DNA of 64,000 nt, from contig NZ_BJFN01000001.1 of assembly GCF_014189855.1 (NCBI RefSeq), forward strand, positions 248,001 through 312,000, written 5' to 3'. Source of the DNA: Buttiauxella sp. A111 (GTDB lineage Bacteria > Pseudomonadota > Gammaproteobacteria > Enterobacterales > Enterobacteriaceae). Numbering within the stretch: position 1 is the first letter of the stretch; each line of letters starts with the position of its first letter. The position numbers and the translations under genes are program-made. Shown piece by piece: positions 57,366 through 64,000 of the stretch. Below the pieces are notes generated by a model. The model was given only the letters and a program-made list of their open reading frames with translations, was not told the DNA's origin and did no database searches.

Positions 57366-57689
57366 TCAACGTTTTGGATTTTGTAGCTGGCAATTATTCA
57401 GTACAATCTGGTCTTTACGATACACCGTAGCGGTATCCCCCTTCGACCAGAACACGTAAACCCCATCAGTATAGCGGGCACCCGATGCGGATAAGCCCTG
57501 TGTCAGTGATAAGTATTCGTTGTCGTAAACAAAGCTCACCATACTTTTTTGGTTGTTTTGTTTAACCGTCAGGGGTTTTTCATCACATTGATATTGCAGC
57601 GTATCCGTCTGCATACGTTCTACAAAAGTGTTGTAGTAGCTACATCCGGCAAGCATGAAGGGGATGGTGGCAATAAGTAGTTTTTTCAT
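57366..57689 (-). CDS. mliC: MliC, membrane-bound C-type lysozyme inhibitor
   Basis: A 107-residue lipoprotein with lipobox LAGC (Cys16), so it is anchored in the outer membrane. The mature part has the MliC/PliC fold motifs [10 protein letters not shown] and [21 protein letters not shown], the conserved Ser-Gly and Tyr positions that insert in the lysozyme active site, and paired cysteines (YQCD, LNNCQ). It protects the cell from C-type lysozyme. Start at ATG 57689 is two codons after another ATG. Confidence 0.93.
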   Translation of the reverse strand: MKKLLIATIPFMLAGCSYYNTFVERMQTDTLQYQCDEKPLTVKQNNQKSMVSFVYDNEYLSLTQGLSASGARYTDGVYVFWSKGDTATVYRKDQIVLNNCQLQNPKR

Positions 57690-57786
57690 CTGCATGTCCT
57701 GAAGTTCTTATTATTTCTTATAAAGGGGGAGCATAACCTCCCCCATTAACTTCAGTTTAGAGATTTAGTGCTGAAGATTATTTCAG

Positions 57787-58911
57787 TTAACTCTGATTAT
57801 GCAGTGGATTTGCAGGAAAAATTGCACCTATCACACTGGCGGCCGACGCGCCCGTTACCGAAGGCAGATTACCCGGTAACCCAGATAACGTGCGGAAGGC
57901 AAGCCAGGCGAAAGCTAACGCTTCCATATCATCACCACTGATTCCCGCGTCGTCAGTGGTGGTGACTTCGATTCCAGCCAGGAGCCCAGCCAAACGGGCC
58001 ATCAATAAAGGATTACGGCTGCCCCCGCCACACACCATCAGGCGCTCACAACCGCCGCTCAACAAGACTTGCTCTGAAATCGTTACCGCAGTCAGTTCGG
58101 TCAGTGTCGCCTGAACATCTTCTGCAGCAACGCCCGGAAATGCCGCGAGTTGACGCTCGAGCCAGCCATAATTGAAATACTCGCGCCCGGTACTTTTTGG
58201 CGCGGGCATCGCAAAGTAAGGATCGCTTAGCATTTGCTGCAACAGCGGGAGAATCACCTTACCGCTGATCGCCCATTCCGCGTCTTTATCGTAGGCTTTC
58301 CCACGCTGACGCCAGATCCATGCATCAATCAGCATATTTCCCGGCCCAGTGTCGAAGCCGCGCACCGGTTGTTCGGGAATGAGCAGCGAGAGATTTGCGA
58401 TACCGCCGATGTTGAGCACCATACGATGTTCAGTAGGATGCCCAAGTAAAGCCTGATGGAAAGCAGGCACGAGTGGTGCTCCCTGTCCCCCAAGCGCCAT
58501 ATCACGACGACGGAAGTCCCCCACAACAGTGACACCCGTACGGGCAACAATCTGATTATTGTCACCAATTTGCATGGTATGAGGCGCTTCACCATGTGGC
58601 TCATGCCACACCGTTTGCCCATGGCAACCAATGGCGGTGACATCCGTATACGTCAGCCCTTGTTCAGTCATCAGGGTTTGTATCGCCTCAGCGAACAATT
58701 TACCCAGCCGATTATCAAGCTGTCCGAGTTGAGAAAGGGTTAATTGTTGCCCCTGGCAGATAGCCAGAATGGCTTTTTTGATATCCAACGGAATCGGATG
58801 GCAGTAACTGGCCTGCTGGGCAACAAGATGTTCATCGATCGCTGCCAGAACGACATCAATACCGTCCAGGCTGGTACCTGACATCACACCGATATAACGC
58901 CCTGATTTCAT
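57787..58911 (-). CDS. anmK: Anhydro-N-acetylmuramic acid kinase
   Basis: A 374-residue enzyme that converts anhydro-MurNAc and ATP to MurNAc 6-phosphate in cell-wall recycling. The N-terminal ATPase motif [14 protein letters not shown] (about 8-21), [23 protein letters not shown], and [12 protein letters not shown] are characteristic. Length is close to the family. It heads an anmK-mliC-pdxH-tyrS-pdxY run on the minus strand and is divergent from slyB. Confidence 0.96.
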   Translation of the reverse strand: MKSGRYIGVMSGTSLDGIDVVLAAIDEHLVAQQASYCHPIPLDIKKAILAICQGQQLTLSQLGQLDNRLGKLFAEAIQTLMTEQGLTYTDVTAIGCHGQTVWHEPHGEAPHTMQIGDNNQIVARTGVTVVGDFRRRDMALGGQGAPLVPAFHQALLGHPTEHRMVLNIGGIANLSLLIPEQPVRGFDTGPGNMLIDAWIWRQRGKAYDKDAEWAISGKVILPLLQQMLSDPYFAMPAPKSTGREYFNYGWLERQLAAFPGVAAEDVQATLTELTAVTISEQVLLSGGCERLMVCGGGSRNPLLMARLAGLLAGIEVTTTDDAGISGDDMEALAFAWLAFRTLSGLPGNLPSVTGASAASVIGAIFPANPLHNQS

Positions 58912-59050
58912 CTGTTACTCCTGGAGACTCGCCAAATAGTGGGATTAATTCCTTCATAAACTAACATTCAATGCGGTGATTAATTAATATTTTTAATAAC
59001 ATTGCGTCACAAAATGAGAGTGAAAGTGGTGTTATGCCCTAACTGCAACT

Positions 59051-59085
59051 GGTTTAAGCCTGGTTAATGCAGGCTTTTTTAGTAT
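59051..59085 (+). promoter_or_regulatory. PhoP box and slyB promoter
   Basis: GGTTTA-AGCCT-GGTTAA (59051-59067) matches the PhoP direct repeat (T/GGTTTA, five bases, T/GGTTTA) with one change, and TAGTAT (59080-59085) lies 12 bases downstream as a -10. This is the typical PhoP-activated promoter layout, and slyB is PhoP-controlled in E. coli. Overlapping it, AGCCTG and CAGGCT followed by Ts form a terminator-like hairpin. Confidence 0.7.
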
Positions 59086-59195
59086 CAATGCCATAATGGG
59101 GCTGAACTAATATTAAATTCAGCACCTAAATACCATATAATTTAGACATGATGGATGCTCAGTTGGGCGTTTCTAGATGATCAGGAGAGTCATAA

Positions 59196-59663
59196 ATGAT
59201 TTCACGTATACTGGCAGTCTCGTTAGTGGGTTTAACTTTGGCTGGTTGTACTAACACCAGCACGCTTTCAGGCGATGTTTATAGCGCCTCAGAAGCCAAA
59301 CAAGTTCAAAGCGTAACCTACGGCACGTTGGTATCCACCCGTCCGGTTCAAATCCAGGCAGGCGAAGATTCAAATGTGATGGGCGCGATTGGTGGTGCTG
59401 TTCTGGGTGGTTTCCTGGGTAACACTGTTGGCGGGGGTACCGGTCGTTCACTGGCAACTGCCGCTGGTGCAGTAGCAGGTGGTGTTGCGGGCCAGAGCGT
59501 TCAGGGTGCACTGAACAAAACCGACGGTGTTGAGCTAGAAATTCGTAAAGATGATGGCAACACTATTCTGGTCGTGCAGAAACAAGGCAAGACCCAATTC
59601 GTAGCAGGTCAACGTGTACGTATCGCCAGCAACGGCAGCCAAACGACTGTATCACCAAATTAA
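59196..59663 (+). CDS. slyB: SlyB outer-membrane lipoprotein
   Basis: A 155-residue lipoprotein with lipobox LAGC and acylated Cys18. A glycine-zipper segment (GAIGGAVLGGFLGNTVGGGTG, spanning about 63-84) inserts in the membrane, and the C-terminal domain ends GQRVRIASNGSQTTVSPN. SlyB is induced by PhoPQ under envelope stress and supports outer-membrane integrity. TCAGGAG precedes the ATG at 59196. A paralogue without lipobox lies at 24888. Confidence 0.96.
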   Translation: MISRILAVSLVGLTLAGCTNTSTLSGDVYSASEAKQVQSVTYGTLVSTRPVQIQAGEDSNVMGAIGGAVLGGFLGNTVGGGTGRSLATAAGAVAGGVAGQSVQGALNKTDGVELEIRKDDGNTILVVQKQGKTQFVAGQRVRIASNGSQTTVSPN

Positions 59664-59731
59664 TAATGCCAGGGGCGGCTTGCTTGCAGGTTGCCCCACG
59701 TTATTTCTGCAGTATCGATTGTTGCAAAATA

Positions 59732-59760
59732 GAAAGCCTCACCGAATGATGAGGCTTACT
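59732..59760. terminator. Terminator between slyB and slyA
   Basis: AAGCCTCA (59734-59741) and TGAGGCTT (59750-59757) form a perfect eight-pair stem between the convergent genes. The trailing T run is short, so the strength is uncertain. Confidence 0.7.
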
Positions 59761-59768
59761 GAAAGGCA

Positions 59769-60203
59769 TTACTCTTTTGTCTGTAGATGAACGATGTTTT
59801 GCTCCAGGCGATTAATCAGGTCAAGTAATAGTTCTTGTTCTTCAGAACTGATCCCCAACAAAATTTCATTGCGCGTTTTTTTAATAACCGTTTCCATCTC
59901 ATTAATAATTGGCTCAGCACGTTCAGTAAGCTTTATGCGTTTCGCCCTTCGGTCATTCGCACAAGTTTGACGTGAAATAAGCCCTTTCTCTTCCAGTTGG
60001 TCGAGCGTTCTAACCAGTGATGGTTGCTCAATACCAATCGCTTTGGCCAACTGAATCTGTGACTGCTCGGGCGGTAACTGGTGAATATTGTGCAGCGTTA
60101 CCCAATGCGTCTGTGTCAACTCCAGAGGTTTCAGGCGATGGTCAATCAGAGCACGCCAAATGCGCACCAACCGTGCCAGATCCGATCCTAGTGGCGATTC
60201 CAA
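59769..60203 (-). CDS. slyA: SlyA, MarR-family transcription regulator
   Basis: A 144-residue winged-helix dimer that antagonises H-NS at virulence and envelope genes. I use TTG 60203 (M-E-S-P-L-G) because the AAGGAG site lies only directly against an ATG two codons earlier but at a proper six-base distance from TTG; E. coli SlyA is annotated with the same start. The DNA-binding helix is [16 protein letters not shown] with the wing [14 protein letters not shown] SlyA box stands 16 bases upstream. Confidence 0.94.
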   Translation of the reverse strand: MESPLGSDLARLVRIWRALIDHRLKPLELTQTHWVTLHNIHQLPPEQSQIQLAKAIGIEQPSLVRTLDQLEEKGLISRQTCANDRRAKRIKLTERAEPIINEMETVIKKTRNEILLGISSEEQELLLDLINRLEQNIVHLQTKE

Positions 60204-60219
60204 TTTCATCTCCTTATAA

Positions 60220-60336
60220 TTAGCTTGCTAACTTATTATACTGATTTTAAACTATTGTGCAGGCATTAATTGAAAAATTAGATTCCTTACTTTTGCTGAC
60301 GTTAAGCAACCAGCTATACTTTTAGTTTACAACTAA
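60220..60336. promoter_or_regulatory. SlyA box and second dyad in the slyA/ydhI control region
   Basis: TTAGCTTGCTAA (60220-60231) is the reverse complement of the SlyA consensus TTAGCAAGCTAA, a perfect match next to slyA, implying autoregulation. A second dyad TTAGTT-TAC-AACTAA (60322-60336) has similar half-sites nearer ydhI. SlyA may control both divergent genes. Confidence 0.75.
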
Positions 60337-60384
60337 GTCAGGGGAAACGGCAGTCATCCCCGGAAATTTAAAGGATTATCTGAC

Positions 60385-60621
60385 GTGAAACTCGATTTTT
60401 TAACATCCGGCCTGCCGCTCCAGGACTTGGTTGTAGGAGCTTCAATCTACTTCCCCCCTATTTTTAAAGCGATATTCCTGGGCTTTTTTATCTGGCTCAT
60501 TCTTCATCATTTACTGCGTGACTGGATGTATTCCGGTGATATCTGGCATCCGACATTAATGGATCTGTCGTTATTTTCACTCTCCGTCTGTGCAGGACTT
60601 GCGTTTCTGGTGGTCTGGTAA
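60385..60621 (+). CDS. ydhI: YdhI, DUF1656 small membrane protein
   Basis: A 78-residue protein with two membrane segments (about 30-47 and 57-76), of the DUF1656/YdhI family found with HlyD-FUSC efflux partners such as AaeX. It starts M-K-L-D-F-L. It precedes ydhJ by three bases and forms an operon ydhI-ydhJ-ydhK. Role presumed accessory to efflux. Confidence 0.92.
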   Translation: MKLDFLTSGLPLQDLVVGASIYFPPIFKAIFLGFFIWLILHHLLRDWMYSGDIWHPTLMDLSLFSLSVCAGLAFLVVW

Positions 60622-60624
60622 AAC

Positions 60625-61476
60625 ATGAAAACAATAAAATACTTTTCCACTTTGCTGATTTTCGCTGTAGCCATCATTGTTGGCTGGTTGTTATGGAATT
60701 ATTACATGCAATCTCCGTGGACGCGAGATGGGAAAGTGCGCGCCGAACAAGTCAGCATCACGCCCCAGGTGTCGGGAACCATTACTCAACTCAATATTGA
60801 AGATAACCAGTTCGTCAAAGCGGGTACGATACTGTTCACGATTGACCCCACGCCCTATCACATTGCACAACTGAACGCGGAAGCGCAGTTAGCCCAGGCG
60901 CAGTCTGAACTGGCAAAAGCCAGCAATGAAGCACTGCGCCGCAGAAATTTACCCCGCAATTACATATCGGCTGAAGATATGGATACCGCGAATATTAATG
61001 TCAAAGCCGAGCAAGCCGCAGTCAAAGCGGCCGAAGCTACGCTTGAACAGGCAAAATGGCAAATTACTCAAACTACGGTCAGCGCACCGGTGGATGGATG
61101 GGTGACGAATCTCTCAACGCGAACCGGTAACTACGCCACTGTGGGCCAACCCGTCTTTGCCCTCGTCGACAGCCACTCGTTTTACGTTGTGGGTTATTTT
61201 GAAGAAACCAAACTGCGCCATATCCAACCCGGTGATGCTACACAGATTGTTTTGTATAGCGGGCATATTCCATTAAGCGGCAAAGTACAAAGTATTGGGC
61301 GCGCGATATACGATCAAAGCGTGGAAAGTAATAGTGATTTAGTACCGGACATTAAACCTAATGTGCCGTGGGTGCGCCTGGCCCAACGTGTTCCTGTGCG
61401 CATTCAGCTAGATGAAATCCCGCAAGGAATTACTCTGGTTTCCGGCACCACCTGCACCGTGACCATTAAGCACTGA
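60625..61476 (+). CDS. ydhJ: YdhJ, HlyD-family membrane fusion protein
   Basis: A 283-residue periplasmic adaptor with one N-terminal helix (about 5-24), related to AaeA. The biotinyl-lipoyl halves ([20 protein letters not shown] and [12 protein letters not shown]) flank a short coiled-coil hairpin (about 85-145). It should link the FUSC protein YdhK to an outer-membrane channel. Substrate unknown. Length matches E. coli YdhJ. Confidence 0.94.
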   Translation: MKTIKYFSTLLIFAVAIIVGWLLWNYYMQSPWTRDGKVRAEQVSITPQVSGTITQLNIEDNQFVKAGTILFTIDPTPYHIAQLNAEAQLAQAQSELAKASNEALRRRNLPRNYISAEDMDTANINVKAEQAAVKAAEATLEQAKWQITQTTVSAPVDGWVTNLSTRTGNYATVGQPVFALVDSHSFYVVGYFEETKLRHIQPGDATQIVLYSGHIPLSGKVQSIGRAIYDQSVESNSDLVPDIKPNVPWVRLAQRVPVRIQLDEIPQGITLVSGTTCTVTIKH

Positions 61477-61484
61477 CCTCGCCG

Positions 61485-63506
61485 ATGAAATTCTCCGCGT
61501 TGACATGGCGAAATACCCCCTGGGCGAAAGCGAATGCAGGCCAATGGCGTTACGCACTGCGTAATGCTATTGCGATGTGTCTCGCACTCACCATCGCCTA
61601 CTACCTCAATTTAGATGAACCTTACTGGGCAATGACCTCAGCGGCCGTAGTCAGTTTTCCAACGGTCGGCGGCGTGGTCAGCAAAAGCCTTGGGCGAGTC
61701 GCGGGTAGCCTGATAGGTGCGATGGCCTCCCTGATCATTGCGGGGAATACGCTCAACGACCCGTGGTTGTTCACCTTTGCGATGGCGTCGTGGCTTGCGC
61801 TCTGTACCTGGAGCTCCAGTCATTATCAGAACAACGTGGCGTACGCCTTTATGCTGGCGGGCTATACCGCCGCGATCATCGCTTTCCCCATGGTGAATAC
61901 CGTCGATACCACGCAACTTTGGGATATCACACAGGCGCGTGTTTGCGAAGTTATCGTCGGTATTTTGTGTGGCGCATTCATGATGATGGTGCTGCCCAGT
62001 ACGTCAGATGGCACCACGCTGCTCACCGCACTGCGCAATATGCATACGCGCTTGCTCGAACACGCCTCGATGCTGTGGAAGCCTGAAACCACTGATGCGA
62101 TTCGTACCGCGCATGAAGGTGTTATTGGGCAAATTCTGACCATGAACCTGTTACGCATTCAGGCATTCTGGAGCCACTACCGTTTCCGCCGTCAGAACAA
62201 TTTGCTTAACTATCTCATTCATCAGCAATTACGCATGACCAGTGTTATCTCCAGCCTGCGCCGTATGCTGATGAACTGGCCGAATCCACCTGAAAATTTA
62301 TGGCCTGTTATGGACGCGCTGATCAAAGAGTTAGCGCGGGAAGATGTTCATAAGTACACCGTTGCACGTCTCCTTTCGCAGATTGCTCCCCCTTCAGAAG
62401 ATGATTATCGCCACCAGGCTTTCTGGCATCGTCTGCGCTATTTCTGCTGGCTGTATCTCAATAGCAGCCGTTGGATGCGTGAACTGGAAAATGCCACTCC
62501 GGTTTCAGTACTCACTCCACCTGTCACCGCACCGCTGGCACGTCATACCGATAGTACTGAAGCCATATGGAGCGCACTGCGTACATTTTGCGTCATAACC
62601 ATAACCGGAGCCTGGTGTATCAGCACCCAATGGGATTCAGGCAGTGGCGCATTGACGCTTGCGGCAATCAGTTGTGTGCTCTATTCGTCCGTACCTTCAC
62701 CGCTGAATTCACTCACACTCCTGATGCGCACGTTGTTGTGGCTCTCAATGTTCAGCTTCCTGGTGAAATTTGGCCTGATGGTCCAAATTACCGATCTCTG
62801 GCAATTCCTGATTTTCTTGTTGCCGTTGTTGGCGACGATGCAATTACTGAAACTACAACAACCCAAGCTTGCCGGTTTATGGGGGCAATTGATTGTGTTC
62901 ATGGGATCGTTTGTTGCCGTAACGAATCCCCCGGTTTATGACCTCGGCGACTTCCTGAACGACAATCTGGCAAAAGTTATCGGCGTGGGCCTTTCCTGGG
63001 TAGCATTTTCTGTACTGCGCCCGGGTTCAGACTCGCGGAAAAGCCGTCGTCATATTCGCGCATTGCGTCGCGGTTTCGTTGACCAGCTCAGCCGTAAGCC
63101 ACTGCATTCTGAAAACCAGTTCGAATCACTGGTTTATCATCACATTAGCCAGCTAAGTAATAGTAAAGATGAGATGGCGCGTCGATGGCTGCTGCGTTGG
63201 GGCGTGGTGCTACTTAACTGCTCACATGTGGTGTGGCAACTTCGCGGTTGGGAAACACGCTCCGACCCGCTTTCTCAGGTACGTGATGTATGTATTCATA
63301 CCCTGAGAGACATAATGAGCGAGCGAGGGGTTCAGCAAAACTCTTTAGCCCGGACGTTGCAGGAATTGCAGCGTATGTCGGATTCACTGTCGCACCACCA
63401 TACTCCGGCCGCGCGTGAACTTGCCGGTATCATCTGGCGACTCTATTGTTCGCTTTCACAATTGGCACAAGCGCCGCCTGCCGAACAACCAGCAGGCAGC
63501 CGCTGA
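61485..63506 (+). CDS. ydhK: YdhK, FUSC/aromatic-acid-exporter family transporter
   Basis: A 673-residue inner-membrane protein of the FUSC family (AaeB relatives). Two sets of about five to six hydrophobic segments (around 25-165 and 365-500) are each followed by a long cytoplasmic helical domain. It begins M-K-F-S-A-L-T-W-R. It probably exports aromatic or organic compounds with YdhJ. Convergent with sodC, two bases apart, with no terminator visible between them. Confidence 0.94.
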   Translation: MKFSALTWRNTPWAKANAGQWRYALRNAIAMCLALTIAYYLNLDEPYWAMTSAAVVSFPTVGGVVSKSLGRVAGSLIGAMASLIIAGNTLNDPWLFTFAMASWLALCTWSSSHYQNNVAYAFMLAGYTAAIIAFPMVNTVDTTQLWDITQARVCEVIVGILCGAFMMMVLPSTSDGTTLLTALRNMHTRLLEHASMLWKPETTDAIRTAHEGVIGQILTMNLLRIQAFWSHYRFRRQNNLLNYLIHQQLRMTSVISSLRRMLMNWPNPPENLWPVMDALIKELAREDVHKYTVARLLSQIAPPSEDDYRHQAFWHRLRYFCWLYLNSSRWMRELENATPVSVLTPPVTAPLARHTDSTEAIWSALRTFCVITITGAWCISTQWDSGSGALTLAAISCVLYSSVPSPLNSLTLLMRTLLWLSMFSFLVKFGLMVQITDLWQFLIFLLPLLATMQLLKLQQPKLAGLWGQLIVFMGSFVAVTNPPVYDLGDFLNDNLAKVIGVGLSWVAFSVLRPGSDSRKSRRHIRALRRGFVDQLSRKPLHSENQFESLVYHHISQLSNSKDEMARRWLLRWGVVLLNCSHVVWQLRGWETRSDPLSQVRDVCIHTLRDIMSERGVQQNSLARTLQELQRMSDSLSHHHTPAARELAGIIWRLYCSLSQLAQAPPAEQPAGSR

Positions 63507-63508
63507 GT

Positions 63509-64000
63509 TTACTGGATCACACCACACGCGTATCGCGCGCCGCCACCGCCAAGCGGTTTAGGTTGATCGGACATATTATCGCCGTCGACATGCACCATCA
63601 GCGCCTTGCCTTTGACTTCATCAAGGGTTTTCAGGCGTGGTGCAGTCACGGGTTCGGTTGCAATGCCGTCATTATCGACCACCAGCACGGGTAAATCGCC
63701 CAGATGTCCAACGCCCATTGGCCCCATATGTTTACCGGTTTTATCGGGATCAAGGTGTCCTCCTGCGGCTTCAGCGGCCGAAGGTTTTCCCGCTTTCATT
63801 GCGGGCTCACAACTGCCGTTGGCATGAACATGGAAGCCATGCTCACCAGGAGGAAGTGTTCGGAGATCGGGCGCGAAAACCAGCCCTTTATCGGTTTCGG
63901 TGATTTTTACCGTACCAAGAGAATGACCAATTCCCTGTGGCGTGACGAGATTCATTTGAACCTCGGTGCTCGCAGCCTGAACTGCCGCACAGCTAAATAG
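63509..64000 (-). CDS. sodC: Periplasmic Cu/Zn superoxide dismutase SodC (N-terminus cut by window edge)
   Basis: SodC dismutates superoxide in the periplasm. The window shows 163 codons in frame from base 64000; the first residues of the signal peptide lie outside, but its end is visible (AAVQA before A-S-T-E-V). Copper and zinc ligands are in GFHVHANG, GGHLDPDKTGKH, GDLP and MVHVDGDNMSD, and the conserved disulfide cysteines in GSCEP and YACGV. The internal ATG at 63955 is not the start. Confidence 0.96.
   Translation of the reverse strand, partial: LFSCAAVQAASTEVQMNLVTPQGIGHSLGTVKITETDKGLVFAPDLRTLPPGEHGFHVHANGSCEPAMKAGKPSAAEAAGGHLDPDKTGKHMGPMGVGHLGDLPVLVVDNDGIATEPVTAPRLKTLDEVKGKALMVHVDGDNMSDQPKPLGGGGARYACGVIQ

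Overview
The window is chromosomal DNA of a member of the Enterobacteriaceae. The gene content and order (topA-yciN-sohB-yciK-btuR-rluB-yciO-trpH-trpLEDCBA, ompW, yciCB, yciA, dcp-ydfG-rspR-ydfI, rspBA-ynfAB-speG, ydgJ-cnu-ydgK-rsxABCDGE-nth-dtpA-gstA-pdxY-tyrS-pdxH-mliC-anmK-slyB-slyA-ydhIJK-sodC) match the replication-terminus half of the Escherichia coli map, with roughly balanced base composition and strong Shine-Dalgarno sites. The genus cannot be fixed from the sequence alone. Proteins are close to, but clearly distinct from, their E. coli counterparts. The window starts inside topA and ends inside sodC.

Layout. 1-7.0 kb holds housekeeping genes (topoisomerase I, SohB, cobalamin adenosyltransferase, 23S pseudouridine synthase, PHP nuclease). 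7.1-13.9 kb is a complete tryptophan operon with TrpR operator, Trp-Trp leader peptide, attenuator, fused trpGD and trpCF, and terminator. 13.9-14.75 kb is an islet bounded on one side by a detached copy of the ompW 3' end and on the other by ompW itself; it carries two small unrecognised ORFs. 15.5-19.3 kb is an accessory block: a two-component system of CusRS type, a PAP2 phosphatase, a COG4705 membrane protein and a 54-codon ORF. Two identical TGACAA-N2-TTGTCA boxes sit at the same distance from -10 elements ahead of both transcription units. 19.3-23.1 kb is an fbpABC/sfuABC ferric iron ABC transporter with a Fur box.

23.4-25.9 kb holds yciC, yciB, a SlyB-like protein and yciA. The E. coli neighbour tonB is missing, and the order jumps from the E. 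coli 28-min segment to its 35-min segment at dcp. 28-34 kb is a guaD-xdhABC operon converting guanine to xanthine and urate; its promoter has a perfect TATAAT, two TTGCGCAA repeats and two PurR-type boxes. 34-41 kb is an uninterrupted ydfG, rspR, ydfI-ydfJ-rspB-rspA locus. In E. coli K-12 this locus is split by the Qin prophage; here ydfJ is intact. 41-64 kb is collinear with E. coli: polyamine acetylation (speG), the Hha-family regulator Cnu, the Rsx electron-transport complex plus endonuclease III, peptide permease DtpA, B6 salvage genes around tyrS, and the PhoP/SlyA-linked slyB, slyA, ydhIJK and sodC genes.

No tRNA, rRNA, CRISPR array, intact insertion sequence or intact prophage was seen. 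The most interesting new material is the CusR-box-linked PAP2/COG4705 circuit, the ompW-tail islet, the purine-operon control region and the prophage-free rsp locus.
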